From Alphaproteobacteria bacterium (GTDB lineage Bacteria > Pseudomonadota > Alphaproteobacteria > Micavibrionales > UBA2020), in contig WGNE01000049.1 of NCBI GenBank assembly GCA_016124645.1, forward strand, positions 1 to 35,818: 35,818 nt of DNA. Reading direction: 5' to 3'. Shown piece by piece: positions 16,622-24,393 of the stretch. The notes under the pieces are model-generated. The model made no database searches and was not told where the DNA came from. It was given only the letters and a program-made list of their open reading frames with translations. Within the stretch, counting starts at the first letter, position 1, and each line of letters opens with the position of its first letter. The position numbers were made by a program, and so were the translations under genes.

Positions 16622-18730
16622 ATGGAGAGTGAAGACGGCGCGGCGCCCGACGCCGCCCCAGCCAGACAGGAACAGCCTGCCAGACAGGAACAGCCTAACC
16701 GTGTTTCGGCGCCCGTCGCCGAAATGGGAAGCTATGCCCTGCTGCCCTCCAGCGTCAGCGGGGGCAAGGTGCTGCTGGGGCAGGACATCGAGATATTCCC
16801 CGACAAGCAGCGGCCCGAGTTTTCCAGCACCGAAACCCAGGCCTTCGCCGCGAAGGACGGCCGCGCGCCGGGCGAGCATTTCGCGCTTTTGTGCCGCAAC
16901 AGCCGCGTGCCGCGCGTCACCGCCATCGGCTCCTACAAGAACATCCGAAACCCCAACGTCCTGAAGCTGCACGACGCGGGCATCGTCTATTGGCCGGCCG
17001 AAAAGCGCCAGCGCCTCGCCCTCGTCTTCGACCAGCCGCAGGGGCCAAGGCTGCTGCAGGGGCCGAAGGCCAAGCCAATGCCCATGCGCGACGAGCATAT
17101 CATCTCCAGCCTCATCATGCCGGTCGTCTCCGCCCTGATGGAGTTTCGCAGCGCCGGCATGGCGCATGGCGCGCTGTGCCTTGAGAACATGTACATGCCC
17201 GAAGGCGGCGACGGGGTCGTCATCGGCGAATGCCTGTCCACGTCGTCTTTTTTCCGCCTGCATCCGGTCTATTGCACGGTGGCGCGCGGCATGGCGCAGC
17301 CCTCGGGCCGCGGCGCGGGCACGCTGTCGGAAGACCTCTACGCGCTGGGCATCTGCGTGGCCATGGTGGCGCGCGGCGTGAACCTGATGAACGGCGCAAG
17401 CCCGCGCCAGATCATCATGGACAAGATCGCCGAAGGTTCCTTCGCCTACGCCACGGGGGGCGAGCGCATCCACGGCGGGCTGACTGAATTCCTGCGCGGC
17501 GTTCTCAACGACGACCCGCGCCAGCGCTGGGACCTCGACGAGGCGCTGCGCTGGGTGGAAGGCCGGCGCATTCCCAGCAAGGCGCAGAACATACAGGTGC
17601 GCGCGGCGCGGCCCTTCGTCTTCCGCGAGGAGAAATACTGGGACCTGCGCTCCATCGCCTACGCTTTCTCCGAATACATCCCCGAGGCGGCGGCGGCGCT
17701 GGAAAAAGACCATTTCGACCTCTGGATCAAGCGGAACTTCGACGACACGGCGCTTAACGAGCGCATCGAGAAAGTCCGCACGCGCGAGAAGGGCGGGCCG
17801 CGCGACAAGCTGGTTTCCGCCATCTGCATGGCGCTCGACCCGCGCGCGCCGGTGCGCTACCGCGACGTTTCCGTCATGCCCGACGGCTTCGGGGCGGCGC
17901 TGGGCGAGGTGATGTCGCGCGAGGGCGACGTGCAGAATTACGCGGAGATCATCTCGAACCAGATGGTGCATACCTGGGTGAGCGAGATCTTCGACGAGCT
18001 GGAAGACCCCACCGGCATCATCTCCCGCTTCGAGAAATGCCGCAACTTCCTCGTGCAGAAAATGCCGGTCTATGGCATCGAGCGCGTCCTCTACCTGCTC
18101 GACAAGGAAGTGAGCTGCATGAGCCCCGCGCTGAAAAACTACGTGGTGCTGGGGCCGGGCGGGCTCTTGATGGCGCTGGAGGACATGTCGCGCCGCAGCG
18201 ACAAGCCGCACGACATGCTGGACCGGCACATGATGGCCTTCATCTCCGTGCGCGAGCCCAAGATGATCGACCCGCACCTCGGCCACGTCGTCTCGCGCGA
18301 TCGCGGCTACCAGATCGTCGGCATCGCCCGCACGCTGGCGGCGATACAGCGCCGCTTTTCAACCGGTCCCGTGCCGGGGGTGGGCAACTGGCTGATCTCG
18401 CTGGTCAAGCCCGCCATCGACCGTTTCTACGACCGCGACCTGCGGCAGGACATCACGCGGCGCATGAACAAGCTGAACGAAAGCGGCGACCTTGCCGCCA
18501 TCCTCGACCTCATCGACAACCTGCAGCTGGTGCGCGAGGACATGCAGCGCTTCGCCATGGCGCGCAACGAATACGCGGGGCTGGTGCACGAAAAGGCCGT
18601 GCTGGACGACCAGTTGAAACGCCGCGGCACCTTCGGCCGCGCCACGGGGCGGCAGGTGGCGATGATGGTCTCGATCCTGCTGGGGTCGGTCTGCATCATG
18701 GGGTATCTTTTCATGCGGCTGGGAGGCTGA
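16622..18730 (+). CDS. Membrane-anchored protein pseudokinase, Tad-associated
   Basis: The protein has 702 residues from the ATG at 16622 (GGGGA 6 nt upstream). Residues about 30-310 keep a protein-kinase-like layout, but the key residues are changed: the VAIK-like strand reads FALLC, the HRD loop reads HGALCLEN (A184 at the catalytic Asp, N189 kept) and the DFG position reads GEC (202-204). It is therefore probably catalytically inactive. A long helical domain follows, and one C-terminal membrane helix (MMVSILLGSVCIMGYLFM) makes it tail-anchored. The N-terminus has a tandem PARQEQ duplication. The next gene starts 3 bp later. Position suggests a structural or regulatory role in the Tad locus; this is inference. 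Confidence 0.75.
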   Translation: MESEDGAAPDAAPARQEQPARQEQPNRVSAPVAEMGSYALLPSSVSGGKVLLGQDIEIFPDKQRPEFSSTETQAFAAKDGRAPGEHFALLCRNSRVPRVTAIGSYKNIRNPNVLKLHDAGIVYWPAEKRQRLALVFDQPQGPRLLQGPKAKPMPMRDEHIISSLIMPVVSALMEFRSAGMAHGALCLENMYMPEGGDGVVIGECLSTSSFFRLHPVYCTVARGMAQPSGRGAGTLSEDLYALGICVAMVARGVNLMNGASPRQIIMDKIAEGSFAYATGGERIHGGLTEFLRGVLNDDPRQRWDLDEALRWVEGRRIPSKAQNIQVRAARPFVFREEKYWDLRSIAYAFSEYIPEAAAALEKDHFDLWIKRNFDDTALNERIEKVRTREKGGPRDKLVSAICMALDPRAPVRYRDVSVMPDGFGAALGEVMSREGDVQNYAEIISNQMVHTWVSEIFDELEDPTGIISRFEKCRNFLVQKMPVYGIERVLYLLDKEVSCMSPALKNYVVLGPGGLLMALEDMSRRSDKPHDMLDRHMMAFISVREPKMIDPHLGHVVSRDRGYQIVGIARTLAAIQRRFSTGPVPGVGNWLISLVKPAIDRFYDRDLRQDITRRMNKLNESGDLAAILDLIDNLQLVREDMQRFAMARNEYAGLVHEKAVLDDQLKRRGTFGRATGRQVAMMVSILLGSVCIMGYLFMRLGG
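16661..16696 (+). repeat. 18-bp tandem duplication in the pseudokinase gene
   Basis: GCCAGACAGGAACAGCCT occurs twice back to back (16661-16678 and 16679-16696) and encodes the doubled PARQEQ in the disordered N-terminus. The copies are identical at base level, so the duplication looks recent. Confidence 0.9.
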
Positions 18731-18733
18731 CGG

Positions 18734-19183
18734 ATGGCGGCGACGGAAAAAAAGAGCAAGATGCCCTTCAGCGTCCGGTTTGCGCTTTTCTGCCTCATGG
18801 TGGCGGGGGCGCTGGTCTTCCCGACCACGCTGTTGCTCTGCACCTGCCTCGTGCCGACCTTCGTCGCCGCGGTGGTCGATCCGCATCCGCAGAAGACGGC
18901 ATGGGTCACGGTGGGCTGCATGAATTTCACGGGCACCGTGCCCGCATGGTTCGACCTTTGGAGCAAGGGCAACGATCTGCACCAGAGCCTCGCGCTTTTG
19001 ATGGATACGCATACATATCTCATCTCCTACGGCGCGGCGCTGGCGGGCTGGGTGCTCTATCACAACGTGACCCCCTTCGTGGCGGGGATGATGGTGATGA
19101 AAAGCGAAAAACGCTTGAAAGACATAGACAAAAGACAGCGCGAACTTATCCGCAAATGGGGAACGGACGTCAGCGGGAATTGA
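18734..19183 (+). CDS. Small membrane protein paired with the pseudokinase
   Basis: The protein has 149 residues and I do not recognise the family. After a basic N-terminus (MAATEKKSK) come two hydrophobic segments, about residues 14-47 (FALFCLMVAGALVFPTTLLL, then LCTCLVPTFVAAVV) and 95-120 (YLISYGAALAGWVLYH, FVAGMMVM), and a charged C-terminal helix (KSEKRLKDIDKRQRELIRK). The start lies 3 bp after the pseudokinase stop, so the two are almost certainly cotranscribed and may form a membrane complex. No catalytic motif is seen. Confidence 0.72.
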   Translation: MAATEKKSKMPFSVRFALFCLMVAGALVFPTTLLLCTCLVPTFVAAVVDPHPQKTAWVTVGCMNFTGTVPAWFDLWSKGNDLHQSLALLMDTHTYLISYGAALAGWVLYHNVTPFVAGMMVMKSEKRLKDIDKRQRELIRKWGTDVSGN

Positions 19184-19243
19184 GGTCCGAAAAGTTTTAG
19201 ATAAAATTTAAACAATTGAATTTGTTTGTCTTTTTATCAAAAA

Positions 19244-19258
19244 TTAACGCGCGTTTAA
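19244..19258 (+). promoter_or_regulatory. Perfect CtrA-like box upstream of tadE
   Basis: TTAA at 19244-19247, seven bases, TTAA at 19255-19258. A possible -10 element TAGAAT lies at 19270-19275, 11 nt after the box, the layout of CtrA-activated promoters in which the box covers the -35 region. The tadE start is 78 bp further on. Confidence 0.55.
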
Positions 19259-19336
19259 TGCTGCGGGGGTAGAATAATAAAATGGAGTCAGGCGCGGCAT
19301 GCGCGGCTGGCGTCCGGGGGCGAGGGCGAAAAGAAG

Positions 19337-19876
19337 ATGCTGGAACATTTCAAAAGATACCTCACATCGGATAACGACGGCGTCGTCGCGATCGAATTCG
19401 CGCTTGTCGTCATGCCTTTCATCATCCTGCTGGTCGGCATTGTGGAGATCGGGCTGTTCTACGCTTCGGGCGCGCTGCTCGAAGGCGCCTCGGTGGATGC
19501 CGCGCGGCTGATTCGCACCGGCCAGGTGCAGGACGCATCCGACCCCGAAACGGCCTTCAAGCAGGAACTGTGCAGCCAGGCGGCGGCGCTCATTCCCTGC
19601 ACGGACATCCAGTACGAGGTTATCGACCTTCCCTCGGGCAGCTTCATCGACGCGGAAGACTACCAGCCGGTGGTGGACAGCGACGGCAACCTCGTGCCGC
19701 AGGGGTTCGACGCGGGCAATTCGAACGACGTGGTGATGGTGCGGACCTATTACAAATACCACTTCATGACGCCCTTCATCGGCGAAATGATCTCGGGCAA
19801 GATCGGGCAGGACTGGATGGGGCAGATGTCCACGGTCGTCATCAAGTCCGAGCCCTACAACTTCGGGGAAATGTAG
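19337..19876 (+). CDS. tadE: TadE-like pseudopilin
   Basis: The protein has 179 residues. The N-terminal prepilin-like motif is SDNDG followed by VVAIEFALVVMPFIILLVGIVEIG: cleavage after Gly by CpaA would leave Glu at +5 and Phe at +6, as in Flp pilins, then a hydrophobic helix. This is the TadE domain. TadE-type pseudopilins are needed for Flp pilus assembly and probably sit in the inner membrane or the pilus base. The globular part has two Cys (CSQAAALIPC). It is separated by one base from the next gene and preceded by a CtrA-like box. Confidence 0.87.
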   Translation: MLEHFKRYLTSDNDGVVAIEFALVVMPFIILLVGIVEIGLFYASGALLEGASVDAARLIRTGQVQDASDPETAFKQELCSQAAALIPCTDIQYEVIDLPSGSFIDAEDYQPVVDSDGNLVPQGFDAGNSNDVVMVRTYYKYHFMTPFIGEMISGKIGQDWMGQMSTVVIKSEPYNFGEM

Positions 19877-19877
19877 A

Positions 19878-20411
19878 ATGCGCGGGCTGAAGCACATCGG
19901 CGGATGGATGCGGGACGAGGGCGCGACGGCGGCCATCGAGGCGGCGCGTTTGTTCCCCCTGCTCATCCTCATCCTCTGCGGCATGGTGGATGCGGGCATG
20001 GCGGTGGCGACCGACCAGAAGGCGACCGATGCCTCGCAGATGATCAGCGACCTGTTGACCCGCAACCCGACCGTGACCGACGCCGACATCACCGACGCGA
20101 TCGAGGCGGGCAAGCTGGCGATGCTGCCCTACAGCACCTCCAGCTACGGCGTGGACATCATGGGCATCCAGTACATCGGCACCGATCTCACGCCGACGAT
20201 AGAGTGGCACCCGACGCCCTACAACATGGACGAGAACACCGACATGCCCGATCATTCCGCGGGCCTCGGCGCGCAGGACGAAGGCGTGGTGGGCGTGACG
20301 GTGCAATATGTTTTCGAACCTTATTTCTCCTACTATTTCGTCGGCCCGATCACGATGCGGGAGGAATCATACGCGCGCGGTCGCAAAGGGAAGTTTGTGA
20401 CCAAGTCGTGA
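19878..20411 (+). CDS. Second TadE/TadF-like pseudopilin
   Basis: The protein has 177 residues. The N-terminal region (MRDEG, then ATAAIEAARLFPLLILILCGMVD) is TadE-like, but Glu lies at +6 after the Gly instead of +5, and the aromatic residue after it is lost. Processing by the prepilin peptidase is therefore uncertain. The remainder is rich in Asp/Thr and ends in FEPYFSYYFVGPITMREESYARGRKGKF, which parallels YKYHFMTPFIGEMISG in the preceding gene and supports paralogy. It starts one base after the tadE stop. TadF is the closest label. Confidence 0.8.
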   Translation: MRGLKHIGGWMRDEGATAAIEAARLFPLLILILCGMVDAGMAVATDQKATDASQMISDLLTRNPTVTDADITDAIEAGKLAMLPYSTSSYGVDIMGIQYIGTDLTPTIEWHPTPYNMDENTDMPDHSAGLGAQDEGVVGVTVQYVFEPYFSYYFVGPITMREESYARGRKGKFVTKS

Positions 20412-20446
20412 CGGGGCCGTGCGGCAAGGCCTTAAAGGAGGCGCCA

Positions 20447-21922
20447 ATGCTGAAGAACAAGAAGCTGGATGTTCTGCTTTCGCAGATGCGCGAATGGGCC
20501 GCGGATTCCAGCGGTTCCATCGCCTTCGTTTTCGCGCTTTCCCTGCCCATGATCATCGCGGCGGCGGGGCTGACGGTGGATTTGTCGCAGGCCTATAACG
20601 TGAAGGAGCGCCTCGGCGCCGCGCTCGACAAGGCCGCGCTGGCCGCGGGCAGCACCGACGGCACGGAAAGCGACATCGACGACCGCGTGCAGGCTTTCTT
20701 CGCCGCCAACTACCCGGAGGAGAAGCTGGGCACGCCCTATGACGTCACCACCACGCTGGGCGACAGCACCGTCACCGTTTCCGCCCACGCGCGGGTGAAC
20801 ACGAGCTTCATGAAGATACTGGGGCAGGACAGCATCGACGTCTATGCCCAGACCACCGTCAAGCGCGAGGTCGCGGGGCTGGAGCTGGTGCTGGTGATGG
20901 ACAACACGGGTTCCATGGCGCAATCCGCGGGCGGCAGCGTGAGCAAGATCGAAGCGGCGAAAAACGCGGCGACCTCGCTGGTGAACATTCTCTACGGCCC
21001 GTCGTCGAACGTGCCGAAGATGTGGATCAGCCTCGTGCCCTTCTCGCAGGACGTGAACATCGGCACGCAGAACAGCGCCTTCCTCTCGGGCGATTCCAAC
21101 GACTGGGGCCCGACGTCCTGGGGCGGCTGCGTCGAAATGCGCGGCAGCGGCATGGACATGACGGACGACCCGCCCTCCACCGGCGCCTTCACGCCCTATT
21201 ACGCGGCCTGCAGCACCAGCGAATACAACAACAACGGCCAGAAGAACCAGTGGTGGTGGACGACCTACACGACGACGGGATGGCACGGCACCACCACGCA
21301 TTACAGCTACTGTTCTGGCAGTTCGGGCGTCAACTACCTCTCGCCGCTTGACACGGATCAGGGGCCGAACGCCTATTGCGTGCAGCCTCTCACCCAGATG
21401 ACGCAGGACAAGCAGACCATTCTCGACGGCATCGACTCGATGGAGCCGAAGGGCAGCACTTTCGTCAACTCGGGGCTCGTCTGGGCCTGGCGCATGCTTT
21501 CCCCGCGCTGGCGCGGGACATGGGGCGGGGATATGCTGGCGAACGACCTGCCGCTCGATTACGACAGCCCGGCGATGAACAAGGTCGTCATCCTGATGAC
21601 GGACGGCGACAACAGCTTCGGCGGCAGCGACTATACCGCCTATGGCGACTTGAACGAAGGCCGGCTGGGCACGACCTACAGCAGCACGGCCAACTCGATT
21701 CTCAACGACAAGGTGGCGTCCCTGTGCAATACGATGAAGTCGCACGACATCACGATCTATACCATCGCGCTGGGCAGCAACATCAACACGACGAGCGCGG
21801 ACATGCTGCAGACCTGCGCTTCGAAGTCCACCTATTACTTCGCCTCGCCCACCACGGACGACCTACAGGGCGCCTTCGAGACGATCGCGAACCAGCTCAA
21901 CTCGCTGCATATCACGAACTAA
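20447..21922 (+). CDS. TadG-like protein with von Willebrand factor A domain
   Basis: The protein has 491 residues; the ATG at 20447 has AAAGGAGG 7 nt upstream. The N-terminus is of TadG/TadE type (SSGSIAFVFALSLPMIIAAAG, one membrane helix). The VWA domain starts about residue 148 with the MIDAS motif DNTGS (152-156) and continues with KVVILMTDGDNSF. A long Asn/Trp/Thr/Gly-rich and Cys-containing insertion (about residues 215-310) lies inside the VWA fold. Tad-linked VWA proteins are membrane-anchored, exposed outside the inner membrane, and implicated in pilus function or adhesion. A strong terminator follows, ending this pseudokinase-to-tadG unit. Confidence 0.87.
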   Translation: MLKNKKLDVLLSQMREWAADSSGSIAFVFALSLPMIIAAAGLTVDLSQAYNVKERLGAALDKAALAAGSTDGTESDIDDRVQAFFAANYPEEKLGTPYDVTTTLGDSTVTVSAHARVNTSFMKILGQDSIDVYAQTTVKREVAGLELVLVMDNTGSMAQSAGGSVSKIEAAKNAATSLVNILYGPSSNVPKMWISLVPFSQDVNIGTQNSAFLSGDSNDWGPTSWGGCVEMRGSGMDMTDDPPSTGAFTPYYAACSTSEYNNNGQKNQWWWTTYTTTGWHGTTTHYSYCSGSSGVNYLSPLDTDQGPNAYCVQPLTQMTQDKQTILDGIDSMEPKGSTFVNSGLVWAWRMLSPRWRGTWGGDMLANDLPLDYDSPAMNKVVILMTDGDNSFGGSDYTAYGDLNEGRLGTTYSSTANSILNDKVASLCNTMKSHDITIYTIALGSNINTTSADMLQTCASKSTYYFASPTTDDLQGAFETIANQLNSLHITN

Positions 21923-21940
21923 GCCTTTGTTTGATTGACA

Positions 21941-21971
21941 TAAAAGCCGGGCATCCGCTGCCCGGCTTTTA
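21941..21971 (+). terminator. Intrinsic terminator after the TadG-like gene
   Basis: TAAAAGCCGGGCA and TGCCCGGCTTTTA form a 13-bp perfect stem with a 5-nt loop, beginning 18 bp after the stop codon and ending in a T run. Confidence 0.9.
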
Positions 21972-22016
21972 CTTGCGGGGAGGGGGTTATGTTGCGCTAC
22001 GGAAATACACGCAATT

Positions 22017-22031
22017 TTAAATACTTTTTAA
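22017..22031 (+). promoter_or_regulatory. Perfect CtrA-like box upstream of the first flp gene
   Basis: TTAA (22017-22020), seven bases, TTAA (22028-22031) in a strongly AT-rich 235-bp region. A weak -10-like TATGCA starts 12 nt after the box. Further half-sites (TTAAC) lie near 22099 and 22131. The flp start is at 22208, leaving a long leader. The AT richness raises the chance of a fortuitous match. Confidence 0.45.
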
Positions 22032-22207
22032 AATATCAAATTTTATGCAAATAAAAGACGTAATGACTTTAAAAAATCATTTTCTATATTTAAAAATTAA
22101 CTTGGAAGCATGCAATATTTACTGAAATTTAACTGATTCAGGGCTATGATAGAACTATAAGGCTTGGGTTCAATAACACAGATTTAACAAACTCCATGGA
22201 GGGTAAT

Positions 22208-22390
22208 ATGCTGTTGAAAGTATGGTCCAAAATTGAAGCGTATCGTTCGGCTGAAGAAGGCGCGACCGCCATCGAATACGGCCTGATCGCAGCAGGTATT
22301 TCTCTGGTGATCGCGGGGGCCGTCTATGCCTTCGGTAGCCAGTTGAGCGACCTGTTCAGCGGCCTTGGCTCGATGCTGACGGCGCCGTAA
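22208..22390 (+). CDS. flp: Flp-family type IVb pilin
   Basis: The precursor has 60 residues. GGAGGGT precedes the ATG at 22208; an in-frame ATG at 22196 overlaps that site and is rejected. The prepilin motif is EEGATAIEYGLIAAG: CpaA would cut after Gly, giving a mature pilin starting ATAIEY with Glu at +5 and Tyr at +6. The hydrophobic helix continues to about residue 45, and the short tail SDLFSGLGSMLTAP is typical of Flp. It is the major pilin candidate because of the strong ribosome binding site, its own AT-rich promoter region and its own terminator. Confidence 0.93.
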   Translation: MLLKVWSKIEAYRSAEEGATAIEYGLIAAGISLVIAGAVYAFGSQLSDLFSGLGSMLTAP

Positions 22391-22412
22391 GCCGCAAGGC
22401 TTCGCAAAGTTT

Positions 22413-22442
22413 AAAAGCCCGCCGTGCGAACGGCGGGCTTTT
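22413..22442 (+). terminator. Intrinsic terminator after flp
   Basis: AAAAGCCCGCCG and CGGCGGGCTTTT form a 12-bp perfect stem around TGCGAA, 22 bp after the flp stop. It would isolate the pilin transcript from downstream genes. Confidence 0.9.
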
Positions 22443-22498
22443 AACATCCGGCAGGGGAATTGCGCATGAAATACAGGATGATGGCTTTGAATCTTTTC

Positions 22499-22513
22499 TT
22501 AACGCTCTGATAA
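22499..22513 (+). promoter_or_regulatory. Near-consensus CtrA-like box before the second flp gene
   Basis: TTAA-N7-ATAA, one mismatch to consensus. TACAAT at 22526-22531 lies 12 nt downstream as a possible -10 element, the same spacing as for the boxes before tadE and the first flp. The pilin start is at 22553. Confidence 0.35.
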
Positions 22514-22552
22514 AGGGTATCATCGTACAATAAAGAAGAAGAGGCGTTTTAT

Positions 22553-22762
22553 ATGACGGGATATTCGATGATCGAAACCATTCTCAGGCCGTGGCGCAGG
22601 CTGGCTTCTTACGCGGCCTGCCGCAAGGGCAGCACGGCGATCGAATACGGGCTCATCGCCGCGGGCATCGCCTTGGCCGTGAGCGTGGGCGTCTTCTTCT
22701 TCGGTGCGACGCTCAGGGATTACTTCAACTACTTCGCCGACTACCTTTCAAACCCGGGCTAA
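22553..22762 (+). CDS. Second Flp-family pilin
   Basis: The precursor has 69 residues. The motif KGSTAIEYGLIAAGIAL predicts cleavage after Gly with Glu at +5 and Tyr at +6. The leader is longer (27 residues, with aromatic and basic residues) than in the first pilin, and the tail (DYFNYFADYLSNPG) is more aromatic, so it is a diverged paralog rather than a copy. AAGAGG precedes the ATG. It is transcribed on its own or together with cpaA 112 bp downstream. It could be a minor or conditional pilin. Confidence 0.9.
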   Translation: MTGYSMIETILRPWRRLASYAACRKGSTAIEYGLIAAGIALAVSVGVFFFGATLRDYFNYFADYLSNPG

Positions 22763-22874
22763 CCCGTTTTTTTCATACGTCAGTATGTGGAGCTTCCCTT
22801 GCGTGAAGGGGGCTGTTTCTTCGTGTTTGTATGCTAGGATGAAACTCGGGCTTTAAAGGACGGGAAAACAAGGG

Positions 22875-23411
22875 ATGCTTGCGACCATTCTCACATTCGC
22901 GCTGACGGCGGCGGTTTTCGCCGTGACGGTGATGAGTTGCGTTTCCGACGCGCGCAGTCTGCGCATTCCCAACATGCATTCCCTCGTCATCGCCGGCTGT
23001 TTCCTTATGGCCTTCCTCATCACGCCGCAGTATTTCGGCAAATGGTGGGAGCATCTGGGAGGGTTTGCCATTATATTCGTGATTACTTATATAATGTTTA
23101 TCTTTAAAATGATGGGCGGCGGCGATTCAAAGCTGGGCTCCGCGCTCGCGCTCTGGGTCGGGCTGCGCGGGGTCGTGCCTTTCGTTTTCTATATGGGAAT
23201 CATGGGCGGGGTGATCGCGCTGTTTTCCTTGTGGATGAAGCGCAAGAAGCCCTTCGCGAACCCGCCGGCGGGCAGCTGGATGGCCGAGGTGCAGGCCGGG
23301 CGCAACGCGCTGCCTTATGGAATCGCGATCAGCTTCGGCGCCTGGGCGGCCATGCTCTACACGCCGCTGTTTCATAACGGATTGCATGAACTTATTAAAA
23401 TAATTCATTAA
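22875..23411 (+). CDS. cpaA: Prepilin peptidase CpaA/TadV
   Basis: The protein has 178 residues. It is an A24-family aspartic membrane protease without the methylase domain, as usual for Tad systems. The two catalytic Asp are D25 in SDARSLRIPN and D84 in GGGDSKL. Hydrophobic helices lie at about 4-20, 37-52, 62-78, 92-118 and 150-165. It cleaves the Gly-containing leader of the two Flp pilins and the TadE-type pseudopilins at the inner membrane. A stretch of three helices separates it from cpaB by 82 bp. Confidence 0.93.
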   Translation: MLATILTFALTAAVFAVTVMSCVSDARSLRIPNMHSLVIAGCFLMAFLITPQYFGKWWEHLGGFAIIFVITYIMFIFKMMGGGDSKLGSALALWVGLRGVVPFVFYMGIMGGVIALFSLWMKRKKPFANPPAGSWMAEVQAGRNALPYGIAISFGAWAAMLYTPLFHNGLHELIKIIH

Positions 23412-23493
23412 GAATCCACAATTTTTTCTGGACAAGACATGGGGTTTTCGTGCAAAAATATAAACGGGTGGATTTTCGATTTGGGGAAATATC

Positions 23494-24363
23494 ATGAATA
23501 GAAGCGTTTTAATGATCATGGGCGGTGCGCTTGTCGTCGCAATCGTCGTCGCGCTTTTCGTGCAGTCGAAACTTGCACCCAAATCCAGCGCGGAAGTCTC
23601 CGACAAGAACCAGGTCCTCGTCGCGACCAAGAAGCTGATGACGGGCGAGACGCTCAAGCAAGAAGACGTGCGCTGGCAGCCCTGGCCCGACACGGCGATG
23701 TTCAAGGGCGTCATCCGCAAATCCGACGAGCCCGATACCGCCAAGCTCGACGTCTATGACGCGCCACTGCGCCGTAACATTGAATCCGGCGAGCCGGTGA
23801 CCAAGCAGGCGCTGATCCCCGACGTGAAGGGCGGCAACAACTTTCTCGCCGCCTCCATCGGTCCCGGCATGCGCGCTCTCGCCATTTCGGTGAAGGCGAA
23901 CACCACGGCGGGCGGCTTCGTCGCGCCGGGCGACCATGTGGACGTCATTCTTTCCTACAGCACGCAGATTTCCGGCGACGATAAAACCTATGCGGAGAAT
24001 TTCGCCAACCGCTACGCCAGCCAGACCATCCTGAGCAACGTGCGCGTGCTCGCCGTCGATCAGAGCGCGAAGGACGAGGACCGCGAGGCCAAGGTCTCCA
24101 AGACCGTGACGCTCGAGGTTTCGGAAAAACAGGCGGAAGTCCTCTCGCTTGCCGACCGCATGGGCCAGATCACGCTGGCGTTGCGCCGCATCGGCGACAA
24201 CAGCGTTTCCGTGGTCAAGACCCCGGTGACGACCGACGCGACGACCAGCAACGTGCTGCGCCGTCTGCGCGAGATGAAACAAAAAGCGGATTCTGGATAT
24301 GTCAGGCTCTACAGCGGAACGACGGTGCAGAACGTACCCGTCCGTCCTGATGCGGCAAATTAA
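23494..24363 (+). CDS. cpaB: Pilus assembly protein CpaB/RcpC
   Basis: The protein has 289 residues. An N-terminal signal anchor (MNRSVLMIMGGALVVAIVVALF) is followed by the SAF-like domain at about 40-105 (VLVATKKLMTGETLKQEDVRWQPWP) and the RcpC/CpaB domain (MRALAISVKANTTAGGFVAPGDHVDVIL, ILSNVRVLAVDQ, TVTLEVSEKQAEVLSLADRMGQITLALR). CpaB is periplasmic and is thought to help the secretin channel assemble or open. GGGGAAA precedes the ATG. It heads the cpaBCDEF-tadBC unit. Confidence 0.93.
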   Translation: MNRSVLMIMGGALVVAIVVALFVQSKLAPKSSAEVSDKNQVLVATKKLMTGETLKQEDVRWQPWPDTAMFKGVIRKSDEPDTAKLDVYDAPLRRNIESGEPVTKQALIPDVKGGNNFLAASIGPGMRALAISVKANTTAGGFVAPGDHVDVILSYSTQISGDDKTYAENFANRYASQTILSNVRVLAVDQSAKDEDREAKVSKTVTLEVSEKQAEVLSLADRMGQITLALRRIGDNSVSVVKTPVTTDATTSNVLRRLREMKQKADSGYVRLYSGTTVQNVPVRPDAAN

Positions 24364-24393
24364 CGCCGGAGAGCGGAAAGGCAGGAACACAAC

